From JBEKIK01 sp050013075 (GTDB lineage Bacteria > Planctomycetota > Planctomycetia > Pirellulales > Thermoguttaceae), in the NCBI GenBank assembly GCA_050013075.1, contig JBEKFZ010000092.1:1-16948 (forward strand): a DNA stretch of 16,948 bases, read 5' to 3'. Positions 1 to 7,927 of the stretch are shown piece by piece (the stretch's first letter is position 1; each line of letters opens with the position of its first letter). The position numbers and the translations under genes are program-made. The notes below the pieces were generated by a model. That model saw only the letters and a list, made by a program, of their open reading frames with translations, was not told the DNA's origin and searched no databases.

Positions 1-591
1 GAATGGCCGGAATCGTACTTCGACGAGTCGATCTGGTTCGACGATTGGCCGGGACAGTTGATCGTCAAGACTTTGGCGTTGGATCCGAGCAAGGGCGGCG
101 ACGCCCGGCGCGGCGATTACTCGGCCCTGGTGATGCTGGGAGTGGATCGCCGGGGAACAGTGTATATCGAAGCGGATTTAAAGCGCAGGGCGACTCCGCA
201 AATCGTGGCCGACGGCGTGGAGTTATTCCGCCACTTCCGGCCGGATATTTTCGGCGTGGAGGCGAACCAGTTTCAGGACCTTTTGGCGGGCGAGTTTGAA
301 GCGGAGTTCCGGCGGCAAGGCATTTTAGGCCCGCGGCCTTGGCCGATGGAAAATCGGACGAACAAATTGGTCCGCATCCGGCGCCTGGGTCCGTATCTTT
401 CCAGCCGGCGGTTGAAGTTCAAAAGCGACAGTCCGGGAACGCGATTGTTGGTGGAACAACTCCATGAGTTTCCCATCGGCGATCACGACGACGGTCCGGA
501 CGCGGCCGAAATGGCCCTTCGCCTGGCCGCGGAACTGCTCGCCGGCCGAGGCGCCAAGGATGACTTGGGCGATCGTTTGCCGGTGGGATGA
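1..591 (+). CDS. Phage terminase large subunit, C-terminal nuclease domain (5' end outside window)
   Basis: The frame is open from base 1 and ends at TGA 589-591, giving the last 196 residues. Large terminases cut concatemeric phage DNA and pump it into the prohead through the portal. This piece covers the RNase H-like nuclease. Candidate metal-binding acids are D28 in ALDPSKGGD, E87 in GVEAN, and D164/D167 in HDDGPDAAEMA, in the order and spacing seen in terminase nucleases. The opening WPESYF resembles the linker between the ATPase and nuclease domains. The ATPase half lies upstream of the window. The portal gene follows, the usual order. The stop codon lies inside the first GGATGAA unit of the repeat array that follows. 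A TTG at 58 is only an internal codon. The family is clear; the phage group is not. Confidence 0.88.
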   Translation, partial: EWPESYFDESIWFDDWPGQLIVKTLALDPSKGGDARRGDYSALVMLGVDRRGTVYIEADLKRRATPQIVADGVELFRHFRPDIFGVEANQFQDLLAGEFEAEFRRQGILGPRPWPMENRTNKLVRIRRLGPYLSSRRLKFKSDSPGTRLLVEQLHEFPIGDHDDGPDAAEMALRLAAELLAGRGAKDDLGDRLPVG

Positions 592-649
592 AGGGAAGGA
601 TGAAGGATGAGGGATGAAGGATGAATGAAATGCTGAATGCTGAATGAAC
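586..649 (+). repeat. Heptamer array, AGGATGA family, after the terminase gene
   Basis: Units of 7 bp (GGATGAA and GGATGAG, then two TGCTGAA) run from the terminase stop codon toward the portal gene, with two short 5-bp interruptions. The first unit supplies the stop TGA of the terminase gene. Confidence 0.85.
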
Positions 650-654
650 TTAAG

Positions 655-670
655 AAACCGGATGCGGTTT
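655..670. repeat. Palindrome AAACCGGATGCGGTTT
   Basis: Six-bp arms AAACCG/CGGTTT enclose GATG. It belongs to a family with copies at 3554-3569 and 16194-16209 (loop CTTG), decayed copies at 5494-5509 and 8793-8808, and an inverted variant at 11913-11928. There is no long T tract, so a terminator role is doubtful at this copy. Confidence 0.75.
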
Positions 671-683
671 CGCACATATCAAA

Positions 684-689
684 AAGGAA
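684..689 (+). promoter_or_regulatory. Ribosome binding site that sets the portal start
   Basis: AAGGAA lies 7 nt before ATG 697. An in-frame ATG at 637 sits inside the heptamer repeat and would add 20 residues encoded by repeat and palindrome DNA, so 697 is preferred. Confidence 0.6.
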
Positions 690-696
690 CCAAAAA

Positions 697-2121
697 ATGC
701 AAAATGCCAATCACACTCCCACGGACAAGATGAACGAAAATACATCCCGGGGCGATTCCCGGCTGACGCACTTGGAACGCCGGTTATCGGAGGCCTTCGA
801 CGAGTTGTGGGACGGTTTTGTCGATCCAGCCGATGCGTTTTACGACGTGGACGGAACGCGCTGGAACGCGGTGGGCTGCGCGGGAGCACCCGGCGCTTGT
901 TCGGGAATCCCCTTTATCGACGAACAGCAACTTGCCGAGATCCGCGGGCAATGCCGTGCTTTGGCGGCGGGCAACGAATTCGCCATCAACGGGCACGAGA
1001 ACCGCATCAGTTACATAGTGGGCAGCGGGCACGTGTATCGCGCGGTTGCACGAAAAGGTCAAACCGCGGCGGAATCCTTGCTAAACGGCGTGCAGGCGGT
1101 TCTGGACGAGTTCGCCCGCATAAACCAATGGCACAAGAGGCAGCAGGAGATCGTACGCCGCAAAGACCGGGACGGCGAGTGTTTTTTGCGGTTTTTTCCG
1201 GCGTCGGACGGCATGACTCGCCTTCGGTTCGTCGAGCCGGACCAGGTTGCGACTCCCGCCGATCGCGCCGGCGATCCGTCGGCCGGATTCGGCGTCCAGA
1301 CCGATCCGTCGGACGTGGAAACCGTGCTGGGCTACTGGATCGACGGCCGGTGGATCGACGCCGAGGTGATCCAGCATCGCAAGGCAAACGTCGACGCCAA
1401 CGTGAAACGCGGCCTGCCGCTGTTCTATCCGGTGCGGAAGAATCTCCGCCGCGCGGAAAAACTGCTCAGGAACATGAGCGTGGTGTCGGAAATTCAATCG
1501 GCAATCGCCATCATTCGCAAACATTCTGTCGCGACAAATGCGGGTCTGGAACAATTCGTGGCCAATCAGGCCGACCTGAGCGTGACCAGCCAAGCCACGG
1601 GCCGGACCAGCCACTTCAGGCGATTTGCCCCGGGCACGATTCTCGACGCCCTGTCGGGCACGGAATACGAATTTCCGGCCGCGGGTATCGATGCCGGCCG
1701 TTATGTGGCCGTATTGCAGGCCGAATTGCGGGCCATCGCCAGCCGCCTGGTCATGCCCGAGTTCATGCTTTCGAGCGACGCCTCGAACGCGAATTACTCT
1801 TCGACCATGGTGGCCGAGGGTCCGGCGGTGAAAATGTTCGAGCGGCTTCAGTACGAAATGCTGGAAGATGATCTGGACGTGATGCGGCGAGTGGTTTTTC
1901 ACGCAGTCGAGGCGGGCCGATTGCCGGCCGAAGCGATCACGGATGTGGACATTCGCGGCATTCCGCCCACGCTTGCCGTGCGCGATCGGCTCAAAGAAGC
2001 GCAAGCCGATCAAATTCTGGTCCGCAACGGCGCAATGTCGGTTGCGACCATGGCCATGCGCAACGGCTTGGATCCGGAACATGAGCGGCAATTGATCGAG
2101 CGGAAAGGGATTGGAGATTAG
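697..2121 (+). CDS. Phage portal protein (lambda gpB-like)
   Basis: 474 residues, the usual size for this family. Portal proteins form the dodecameric ring at one capsid vertex through which DNA enters and leaves. Recognisable parts are the DGECFLRFFP strand, the PDQV segment, the RGLPLFYPVRKNLRR stretch typical of lambda-type portals, and a long helical region through RNMSVVSEIQSAIAIIRKHS. A conserved-looking stretch, SSTMVAEGPAVKMFERLQYEML, lies near residues 365-390. The position directly after the terminase supports the call. The start at 697 was chosen because AAGGAA precedes it; an alternative start at 637 would translate repeat DNA. The gene ends with TAG at 2119-2121. No frameshift or truncation is visible, so the product could still be functional. 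Confidence 0.85.
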   Translation: MQNANHTPTDKMNENTSRGDSRLTHLERRLSEAFDELWDGFVDPADAFYDVDGTRWNAVGCAGAPGACSGIPFIDEQQLAEIRGQCRALAAGNEFAINGHENRISYIVGSGHVYRAVARKGQTAAESLLNGVQAVLDEFARINQWHKRQQEIVRRKDRDGECFLRFFPASDGMTRLRFVEPDQVATPADRAGDPSAGFGVQTDPSDVETVLGYWIDGRWIDAEVIQHRKANVDANVKRGLPLFYPVRKNLRRAEKLLRNMSVVSEIQSAIAIIRKHSVATNAGLEQFVANQADLSVTSQATGRTSHFRRFAPGTILDALSGTEYEFPAAGIDAGRYVAVLQAELRAIASRLVMPEFMLSSDASNANYSSTMVAEGPAVKMFERLQYEMLEDDLDVMRRVVFHAVEAGRLPAEAITDVDIRGIPPTLAVRDRLKEAQADQILVRNGAMSVATMAMRNGLDPEHERQLIERKGIGD

Positions 2122-2196
2122 GGGCTGGAATTATTAGGGGGTGGCCAAAAAGAAACCTTGAAATCATTCGCAGCGGAATATATACATAGGTCCATC

Positions 2197-2376
2197 ATGA
2201 CAACCACGGCCACAACGACCAACGCGAAGAAAGTGGCTCAGCTTAATCAGGTCCTGGCCGAACTGTTGGCCGCCACGCTTAAGCGAGGTTTTTTCGGCAC
2301 CGCGGCGGTGGAAGTGAGCGTGCAAGATGGAACGATACAGCACATCCGCCGCAAGGTGGAACAAATTGAAAAATAG
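2197..2376 (+). CDS. Small DUF2292-like protein
   Basis: 59 residues. After a Thr/Ala-rich start (MTTTATTTNAKK) comes a helical stretch and then GTAAVEVSVQDGTIQHIRRKVEQIEK-type C-terminal sequence, residues 34-59. That pattern, two strands around a D-G turn followed by a basic helix, resembles the DUF2292 family of small proteins of unknown role. It lies between portal and protease genes, where phages often carry a tiny connector or accessory gene. A TTG at 2158 in the same frame would add 13 residues; ATG 2197 is preferred, although its SD is weak (AGG at 2188-2190). The 75-bp gap from the portal gene is one of the few without heptamer arrays. Function is unknown. Confidence 0.6.
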   Translation: MTTTATTTNAKKVAQLNQVLAELLAATLKRGFFGTAAVEVSVQDGTIQHIRRKVEQIEK

Positions 2377-2454
2377 TGGAGAGTGGAGAGTGGAGAGTGG
2401 ACGGAACTTATAACTTTTAACTGACAACTTATAACTGAAAACTTATAACCGAAA
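2377..2454 (+). repeat. Two heptamer arrays between the small protein and the protease gene
   Basis: Three TGGAGAG units start directly after TAG 2374-2376. From 2406 to 2454 there are seven unbroken 7-bp units of the ACTNATA type (ACTTATA, ACTGAAA, last ACCGAAA). The last unit merges with the GAAAGGA ribosome binding site at 2451-2457. Confidence 0.88.
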
Positions 2455-2463
2455 GGACAGGCG

Positions 2464-3507
2464 ATGACCGAAATGCTTCAAGAATATTGCGATTCGCGCG
2501 GCGTGCGGATGCACGTCGATCGGGAAGAAGGCGTGATTCGCGGGGTGAAGATTCTCGGACTGGAGTCGCGCAACCGTCGCAGCTATTTGCCCGAGGCGCT
2601 TGCCCAGGCCGCTCGGCTTTACGAGGACGCCAAGGTCAACGTGAACCATCCCAAGGGCAATCCAGGCACGCCGCGCGATTATCAAGATCGCATGGGCGTG
2701 ATCCGCAATGTCGGCGCGCGGCCGGGCGAAGGCTTGTTCGCCGATTTCTATTTCAATCCCAAGCACGCCTTGGCCGAGCAGCTTATCTGGGACGCCGAGC
2801 ACGCCCCGGAAAACGTGGGCTTTTCGCACAATGTCGAAGCGCGGACCGTGCGCCAGGGCGATAAAATCGTCGTCGAAGCGATTACCAGGGTGCAAAGCGT
2901 CGATCTGGTGGCCGATCCGGCCACGACCCGCGGTTTGTTTGAATCCGCCGCCCAGATGTCGCCCGGCGAAAGCGAAATTGTGCCGGTTGACCGGCCGCGG
3001 GCGCTTACAGTGGAGGACTTGAAACGGGATTATCCCGAGTTAGTGGAACAAATCTGCCGCGAATTGTTTGAAGAGCAACAGCGGCTTATGGCTGACGTCC
3101 AGCGGCTCACGGCCTTGGAGACGGCGCATGAAAAACAGGCAACCGTGCGGCGATTACTGCGAGAATTCAATTTCCCCGATCCGGACAGCAATGATCCCAA
3201 AGACAAGACCATCGTCAGCGAGCATTTTCTGGAATTGTTGTTGGAAGCGGAAAATGAGGAAGCGATCAGAGAATTGATCGAGGAGCGGGCGCGGCTGGTG
3301 CGAACTTTGGAAGGCGCGGAGGCGGGGCAAAGTCTGCTGGAAACGGGGAGCGATCGCTTACGGTCCGGCGGGCGGCGCGCGGTCGGCGAAAACGGCGTGA
3401 ACGGCGCACGCTTCGAGACATTGGGGAAGCCATGTTCGCGCGATCAGAATATCGTGCCCGGTTTCACTGAGTTGGACGCCAAGTCCTTCGTTGAAGCCAT
3501 TACTTAA
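2464..3507 (+). CDS. Prohead maturation protease fused to a scaffold-like coiled coil
   Basis: 347 residues with ATG 6 nt after GAAAGGA (2451-2457). The N-terminal half, about residues 10-161, looks like a herpesvirus-type (assemblin fold) prohead protease. Candidate catalytic residues are H62 in VNVNHPKG and S121 in NVGFSHNVEA. The SVDLVADPATTRGLFES segment at 145-161 matches the conserved end of this protease class. Residues about 180-290 are rich in Glu, Lys, Arg and Leu and look like coiled coil, as in internal scaffolds. Such fusions, for example lambda C/Nu3, build the prohead core and are then digested. Position between portal and capsid genes fits. The C-terminal 60 residues (SGGRRAVGENG onward) are not recognised. 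The catalytic assignment is by motif only. Confidence 0.75.
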   Translation: MTEMLQEYCDSRGVRMHVDREEGVIRGVKILGLESRNRRSYLPEALAQAARLYEDAKVNVNHPKGNPGTPRDYQDRMGVIRNVGARPGEGLFADFYFNPKHALAEQLIWDAEHAPENVGFSHNVEARTVRQGDKIVVEAITRVQSVDLVADPATTRGLFESAAQMSPGESEIVPVDRPRALTVEDLKRDYPELVEQICRELFEEQQRLMADVQRLTALETAHEKQATVRRLLREFNFPDPDSNDPKDKTIVSEHFLELLLEAENEEAIRELIEERARLVRTLEGAEAGQSLLETGSDRLRSGGRRAVGENGVNGARFETLGKPCSRDQNIVPGFTELDAKSFVEAIT

Positions 3508-3632
3508 AGGATGAAGGATGAATTCTGAATGATGAATGTTGAATAAACAATAAAAACCGCTTGCGGTTTAGCTGCCCACTGTGAACTGTGAACTGAAAAC
3601 TGAAAACTGAAAACTAAGAACTGAAAACTTAC
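3508..3632 (+). repeat. Complete gap module: stop-side array, palindrome, start-side array
   Basis: AGGATGA units begin directly after TAA 3505-3507 and run in 7-bp register to 3549, becoming ATTCTGA, ATGATGA and ATGTTGA. The palindrome AAACCGCTTGCGGTTT is at 3554-3569. Start-side units (CACTGTG, AACTGTG, AACTGAA, AACTAAG, AACTTAC) run from 3577 to 3632. This is the clearest example of the three-part layout. Confidence 0.9.
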
Positions 3633-3654
3633 TTCAAAAAAACGGAGAAATAAA

Positions 3655-4116
3655 ATGACCGACAAGATGCGTTGGCGCTACGGGGACACGAATCCCGTGA
3701 TTGCGGCGGTTGATGCGGCGACGGTGATCGAGATCGGCGACCTGGTTTATCAGGAAACCGACGACGTCCGGCCGGCATCGAGCCAGGCGGACCAAAACTC
3801 CAAAGAAGCCAATCAGGAGTTGTTTACCGGCAAATTCCTGGGCGTGGCGATGCAGCGCAGCCGGGCGGGCGATACGGCGCCGATACGCGTGGCCACCACC
3901 GGCGTGTTCGAGTTTGATTGTCCCAGCGGAACATTCGAGTTGGGCAATCTGATGGGCGTGGACGAAAACGCCGCGGGCACGGCCCTATTGAATCAGCAAG
4001 CGGTTAAAGTTGCCCAAAGCAATCGTGCCGTCGGCCGCGTGTCCAAGCGCGAAGCCGCCGCCACGACCAGCGTGCTGGTCGAGGTTTGTTCCACTGTCAT
4101 GACCGGCGGAGTGTAA
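3655..4116 (+). CDS. Capsid decoration protein, DUF2190-like
   Basis: 153 residues. ATG 3655 is preceded by GGAG at 3644-3647. The protein is beta-rich with the layout of small capsid cement or stabilisation proteins: an early IGDLVYQE strand, then FLGVAMQRSRAGDTAPIRVATTGVFEFDCP, where many DUF2190 proteins have a G-V-A then a glycine-rich turn then a strand ending in G-V-F. Decoration proteins bind the outside of the expanded capsid lattice. It lies directly before the major capsid gene, where decoration genes are expected. No signal peptide or membrane segment is seen. The family assignment rests on pattern and position and is weaker than for its neighbours. Confidence 0.65.
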   Translation: MTDKMRWRYGDTNPVIAAVDAATVIEIGDLVYQETDDVRPASSQADQNSKEANQELFTGKFLGVAMQRSRAGDTAPIRVATTGVFEFDCPSGTFELGNLMGVDENAAGTALLNQQAVKVAQSNRAVGRVSKREAAATTSVLVEVCSTVMTGGV

Positions 4117-4180
4117 AAAAAGGGAATAGGTGATCGGGGATAGTGAATAGAGAAGTTCGAGGGATGAATGCCGCCACGGT

Positions 4181-4221
4181 CAGATTATGAATGATCTGGT
4201 GGGTCACTAAAGTGACCACCC
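4181..4221. repeat. Two hairpins, the second a GACCACCCC-type repeat
   Basis: CAGAT (4181-4185) pairs with ATCTG (4194-4198). GGTCACT (4202-4208) pairs with AGTGACC (4211-4217), and partial pairing extends outward. The right end GACCACCCC is shared with the hairpin at 16252-16271, suggesting one dispersed family. Confidence 0.7.
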
Positions 4222-4245
4222 CTGATTAATCTCTGATCCCCAATA

Positions 4246-4273
4246 CCTGAACCCTGAACCCTGAACCCTGACA
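4246..4273 (+). repeat. CCTGAAC heptamer array before the capsid gene
   Basis: Three exact CCTGAAC units and one variant (CCTGACA). They are followed by AAGGAG at 4286-4291, a good SD 9 nt before GTG 4301. Confidence 0.85.
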
Positions 4274-4300
4274 ACTAATACATACAAGGAGAACTAAATC

Positions 4301-5494
4301 GTGAGAGCGATAAAATATCGTGAATTGAAACAGATGTACGACCTCAGCGGTCCGGAAAAGACCGTGCGGCATTTGCAAGAGGCCCTGGAGCAGGGTCATT
4401 TGCAGCCCGAGGATTTCAGCATTCGGGAACTTGCCGAGGCCACCTTAAGCAGTGAACGGGTGCGGCAAATGGATCCCCGCAACGGCGGCGCGGCGCTGTT
4501 GGAAGCCGGCGAAGCCGTGGACGTGACGGCCTTCTCGAATATCACCGGGCAGGTGATCCGGTCGAAAATTCTCGAGGCTTACCAGCAAGAGGCGTTTGCG
4601 GTGTCCAAGCTTGTGGATACCGTTCCCACCCGGCTCGACGGCGAGAGGATTGCGGGCATGGGACGCGTGAGCAACGAAGCCGCCGAGGTCGCTCCCGGCA
4701 TGCCGTATGTCAACTTGGGTTTCGGCGAGGATTACATCGACACGCCGCAGACCGCCAAGCACGGGTTTATCGTGCCGGTGACCAAGGAGGCGGTTTTCTT
4801 CGATCGCACCAATCTCATTTTACAGCGGGCGGCGGAAGTCGGCGAAGTGCTCGGCCTGAACAAGGAAAAACGGCTCGTCGATCTGGTGATCGGCGCCATG
4901 AACAACTACAAGTGGAAGGGCGTAAGCTACAACACTTATAGCGGCACGGGCACGGGCACGGCGCCCGACGGATCGTGGATCAACGTAACGGATCAGGAAC
5001 TGCTGGATTGGACCGACGTGGACGCCGCCGAACAACTCTTTGCCGATATCCTGGATCCCAACACGGGCGAGCCGGTGTTGATCCAAGCCACGACCGTTCT
5101 GGTCATGCCGGCCTATCGCCATGCGGCCCATCGCGTGTTCAACGCGGCTGAGATCACCTACACCACCGCCGGCGAAACTGTCGCCACCACGGCGGCCAAT
5201 CCACTGGGGCGCTACCGGGTGGCCGAGAGCCGGCTGGCTTATCGCCGCGTCATCGCTTCCGGCCAGGCGGCAGCGGCGGCGAAAAAGTGGTGGTTCATCG
5301 GCGACTTTAAAAAGGCCTTTGCCTACATGGAAAATTGGCCCATCACGGTTACCAAGTCGCCGGTGCACGGTGAGGCCGAGTTCAGCCAGGACATCGTCGT
5401 CCGTTACAAGGCCAGCGAACGCGGCGCGGCGGCGGTGATCAATCCGCGCTACATTGTAAAGAGCACCGGCGCGGTGGGCGGCAGCGGCTCGTAA
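4301..5494 (+). CDS. Phage major capsid protein
   Basis: 397 residues with a GTG start, chosen because AAGGAG (4286-4291) lies 9 nt upstream. Major capsid proteins form the shell. The N-terminal 70 residues are helical and charged (RELKQMYDLSG, TVRHLQEALEQG), as in delta or scaffold segments. The core begins near residue 70 with EAVDVTAFSNITGQVIRSKI, which resembles Mu gpT-like and HK97-fold capsid proteins. It continues with PYVNLGFGEDYIDTPQTAKHG and a long helix, TNLILQRAAEVGEVLGLNKEKRLVDLVIGAM. The C-terminal part contains DFKKAFAYMENWPITV and ends in a Gly/Ser tail. Position after protease and decoration genes supports the call. The frame is intact from start to TAA 5492-5494. Confidence 0.8.
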   Translation: MRAIKYRELKQMYDLSGPEKTVRHLQEALEQGHLQPEDFSIRELAEATLSSERVRQMDPRNGGAALLEAGEAVDVTAFSNITGQVIRSKILEAYQQEAFAVSKLVDTVPTRLDGERIAGMGRVSNEAAEVAPGMPYVNLGFGEDYIDTPQTAKHGFIVPVTKEAVFFDRTNLILQRAAEVGEVLGLNKEKRLVDLVIGAMNNYKWKGVSYNTYSGTGTGTAPDGSWINVTDQELLDWTDVDAAEQLFADILDPNTGEPVLIQATTVLVMPAYRHAAHRVFNAAEITYTTAGETVATTAANPLGRYRVAESRLAYRRVIASGQAAAAAKKWWFIGDFKKAFAYMENWPITVTKSPVHGEAEFSQDIVVRYKASERGAAAVINPRYIVKSTGAVGGSGS

Positions 5495-5548
5495 AACGGA
5501 TGCGGATTTATTCGCTCGATTGGCGTGGCGGTTTAACTGCCACGCCAA
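5494..5548. repeat. Decayed palindrome and a 10-bp-arm hairpin
   Basis: AAACGGATGCGGATTT (5494-5509) looks like a worn copy of the 655-670 palindrome and overlaps the capsid stop codon. TTGGCGTGGC (5520-5529) pairs exactly with GCCACGCCAA (5539-5548). No T tract follows, so this is a repeat hairpin rather than a clear terminator. Confidence 0.65.
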
Positions 5549-5587
5549 CGACGGCAAGAAAGCAATGGTGAGAAAGGATCGTGAGAC

Positions 5588-6031
5588 ATGCCCGGTGGAA
5601 TTCCCATACCCCCTATTCCCATTCTTACGCCGATCGGCAGCGTAGCGGCCTGGCTTAAAAGCTTTACGAACACGCCCGCGCTGCCGTCGGGTTGGGTCGA
5701 GTGCAACGGCCAAACCCTGAGCGACGCGGATAGTGTTTATAACGGACAGACAATACCTAATCTCAACGGTCAAAACCGGTTCCTACGCGGTAGTTCAACT
5801 TCCGGCGGCATCGGCGGCGAAGAAACCATCACGTTGACTGTGGACCAGATACCAAGTCATTATCATGATTTGGGTTATGGTCAGGGAGGTGAATCTTACC
5901 CGGGAGACACATCCGCCACCTATAATCAAACTACTTATGATACTTATTCCACTACAGCCCAAGGCGGCGGCCAATCTCACGATAATTTGCCGCCGTATTA
6001 CAACATTGTTTGGATAATGCGAGTGAAGTGA
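5588..6031 (+). CDS. Phage tail-collar domain protein
   Basis: 147 residues, with ATG 9 nt after AAAGGA (5573-5578). It matches the tail-collar family (also called microcystin-dependent-protein-like): a proline-rich start, PSGWVECNGQTLS at residues 33-45, IPNLNGQNRFLRG at 56-68, and the ending SHDNLPPYYNIVWIMRVK at 130-147. The SHYHD motif (H91, H93) resembles histidine pairs that bind metal in trimeric tail-fibre tips such as T4 gp12. The likely role is receptor binding or a fibre tip. Its place directly after the major capsid gene is unusual, since collar and fibre genes normally lie after the tape measure gene. A residue or two of the segment between G98 and G128 is Tyr/Thr-rich and probably a variable loop. 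Confidence 0.82.
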   Translation: MPGGIPIPPIPILTPIGSVAAWLKSFTNTPALPSGWVECNGQTLSDADSVYNGQTIPNLNGQNRFLRGSSTSGGIGGEETITLTVDQIPSHYHDLGYGQGGESYPGDTSATYNQTTYDTYSTTAQGGGQSHDNLPPYYNIVWIMRVK

Positions 6032-6033
6032 AC

Positions 6034-6098
6034 GCAGAATGCAGAATGCAGAATGAGGAACTATAATCCCTAACCACTAACCACTAACCACTAACTTA
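6034..6098 (+). repeat. Heptamer arrays GCAGAAT and TAACCAC
   Basis: Three exact GCAGAAT units (6034-6054) follow the stop codon. Three exact TAACCAC units plus TAACTTA (6071-6098) end 2 nt before ATG 6101, with CC between. Confidence 0.9.
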
Positions 6099-6100
6099 CC

Positions 6101-7660
6101 ATGTCCGGCGAACTCAACATAAAATACTCGGCCACCGGCAAGACTATTTTGGCCTTGATCCTGGGATCGGACCGCACAACTCGATGGAACGGATCGGCGA
6201 TGGTTGCGATAAGCTCGGTTTCCGATGCCAACTGGACGACAGGCATGGCGACGCTTATCGAGCAGACTACATCGGGCAGCACCAAAACGGCCACTTACGT
6301 GGGCAATTTTCCGGCCGGGATCACCACCGCCGGCGAGTACGAGGTGGAATACTATCTCAGCACGGCGGCAACGCCCGGCAGTCAGGCTATCGGCGTGCAG
6401 GATGTTTGGTGGTCGGGCGCGACAACACAGTTTATACACTCGAATTTGAGCGTTTCAGGAACATCGACTGCCACAGACGGCGTTTATTATCTTGTCGAGT
6501 ATCTGGCAAACGGAACGCCGTATTACGAGCATTCCAGCGGCGGATGGTATCTGTGGCATGATTCGACGGCCGGGAAATGGTATATTTCCGCGGCCTCCCC
6601 TCCGATCGGACAAAATGATACAGGCATTTTACCTTTGGCATATTGGTATCTTGCCTCGGATAGTCCGATTGGAACTTATACGGCGGTAGGATACTCAAAT
6701 GCGGCCGTGGTGAGCGGCCAGTATTCAAATCCCGGCACGCTTCTTGATCTGGCGATATCGGCGGTTCGGCGCGCAAGCCGCCTGCCTGGAAATCCGTCCG
6801 CGGTCGGCGATGCCATGTCGCTAACTTCGGATTACGACGCCGCGTTGGATGCGGCTAGTTCGTCAAGTGTATCCGAAGTTCTTTCCGCCGTGCAAAACCT
6901 ACAGAACAATACATTTATCGCCGTCAACATCCCTCCGATCTTGGAGCGGCCGGATACGTCGTTTAATACGATCCAAATTACCGTCGCCGTGTCCGACGAA
7001 ACCGGAACGGCAACGGACATCGACAATAGCGCCAATCCGAGCGTCGTGCTGGTGAATAACGCGGGCACGGATCGATCCGGCAGGCTATCTTCGTGGTCGC
7101 ATCCCGCAACCGGCAAATACACGGCCGCTTATACCAACACTTCGACGGACGCCCTGGAAAACCTTTATTGGGAAATAACGGCCACGGTAAACTCCAAACT
7201 CCGCCGCTACATTGCCACAACGCAGTTGGTTGACACAACGGCCGTGGATTTTACTTCGTCCGACCGAAGCACTCTTTCCGGCATCGCCGCGCAAATCGGC
7301 TCTGCCGGATCGGGCCTGACCGGCCTGGGCGATACGCGTTTGAGCAATCTGGATGCGGCGGTTTCGCAGGTAAAAACCAAGACCGACAAGATTCCCGACG
7401 CGCCGGCCGCCGTCGGTTCCGCCATGACTCTCGAATCGGCCCAGCGCGACGCGATCGCCGCCGCTTTGTTGGATCTGGGCAATGCCGTCGATGGCAAGAC
7501 GCTCAGGCAGGCATTGCGGATAATTGCCGCCGTGTTGGCCGGCAAGGTTTCCGGCGCGGGCAGCGGAACGGAAACGTTCCGAGGCCTTGACGATCAAAAT
7601 AATCGCGTCGTAGTCGTCGCGGACGCTTATGGAAATCGAACCGACGTTACTTATCAATGA
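6101..7660 (+). CDS. Phage fibre or baseplate-upper-like structural protein
   Basis: 519 residues with no SD; the TAACCAC array ends 2 nt before the ATG. Residues 1-115 are beta-rich and resemble the N-terminal domain of phage baseplate-upper (BppU-type) proteins. Residues about 127-205 form a Tyr/Trp-rich unit (VYYLVEYLANGTPYYEH, GWYLWHDS, GKWYIS, YWYLASDSPIGTYTAVG) that could bind carbohydrate. A short motif is repeated near 231-250 and 434-454 (PSAVGDAMSLTS and PAAVGSAMTLES), between helical segments typical of trimeric fibres. The end, KTLRQALRIIAAVLAGKVSGAG followed by a short beta region, is a pattern common at the C-terminus of phage structural proteins. The likely role is a virion appendage that binds the host surface. 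The exact part is not certain. Confidence 0.65.
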   Translation: MSGELNIKYSATGKTILALILGSDRTTRWNGSAMVAISSVSDANWTTGMATLIEQTTSGSTKTATYVGNFPAGITTAGEYEVEYYLSTAATPGSQAIGVQDVWWSGATTQFIHSNLSVSGTSTATDGVYYLVEYLANGTPYYEHSSGGWYLWHDSTAGKWYISAASPPIGQNDTGILPLAYWYLASDSPIGTYTAVGYSNAAVVSGQYSNPGTLLDLAISAVRRASRLPGNPSAVGDAMSLTSDYDAALDAASSSSVSEVLSAVQNLQNNTFIAVNIPPILERPDTSFNTIQITVAVSDETGTATDIDNSANPSVVLVNNAGTDRSGRLSSWSHPATGKYTAAYTNTSTDALENLYWEITATVNSKLRRYIATTQLVDTTAVDFTSSDRSTLSGIAAQIGSAGSGLTGLGDTRLSNLDAAVSQVKTKTDKIPDAPAAVGSAMTLESAQRDAIAAALLDLGNAVDGKTLRQALRIIAAVLAGKVSGAGSGTETFRGLDDQNNRVVVVADAYGNRTDVTYQ

Positions 7661-7676
7661 AGGGGGAAGGGGAAAA

Positions 7677-7746
7677 AGTGGGCAGTGGACAGTGGGCGGT
7701 GACAAGAACTGTAAACTGTCAACTGTAAACCGTGAACCGTAAACTA
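7677..7746 (+). repeat. Ten consecutive heptamer units
   Basis: AGTGGGC and AGTGGAC units pass into GGTGACA, then TAAACTG, TCAACTG, TAAACCG and TGAACCG units, in unbroken 7-bp register. The array ends 4 nt before ATG 7751. Confidence 0.88.
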
Positions 7747-7750
7747 TCGC

Positions 7751-7927
7751 ATGAAACGCACATTTCAAAGCAAAACATTCGCCGCAAGGTCTTTCCGATC
7801 CGCCGCCTTGGCCGGACCGGTAAAGATGGCGGTATTCGGAGTTGATCGCGCGGCGATATTTATCGCCGGCGCCGTGAAGGGCCGCCTTTTTCACACCGGC
7901 GCCACCACGGGACAGACGAAAGGATGA
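7751..7927 (+). CDS. Small basic protein, 58 residues, unknown function
   Basis: ATG 7751 to TGA 7925-7927. The sequence begins MKRTFQSKTFAARSFRSAAL and continues with a hydrophobic middle (MAVFGVDRAAIFIAGAVKG, residues 26-44), then a Gly/Thr-rich end. It is Arg/Lys-rich in the first 25 residues. Third codon positions are largely G or C, as in neighbouring genes, which argues for real coding. There is no SD; a heptamer array ends 4 nt before the ATG. The stop codon is supplied by the first AGGATGA unit of the next array. It sits between fibre-like and other structural genes and may be a small virion component. I do not recognise a family, and chance ORF status is not excluded. Confidence 0.5.
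   Translation: MKRTFQSKTFAARSFRSAALAGPVKMAVFGVDRAAIFIAGAVKGRLFHTGATTGQTKG

Noticed and set aside
637..696. Earlier in-frame ATG for the portal gene at 637
   Set aside because: It lies inside the TGCTGAA repeat and would translate repeat and palindrome DNA; a good SD precedes ATG 697.
1081..2091. Long - strand reading frame opposite the portal gene
   Set aside because: It is an antisense shadow of a GC-rich gene; its protein shows no recognisable family and the + strand gene is certain.
5520..5548. Rho-independent terminator after the capsid gene
   Set aside because: The hairpin is strong but no T tract follows it.
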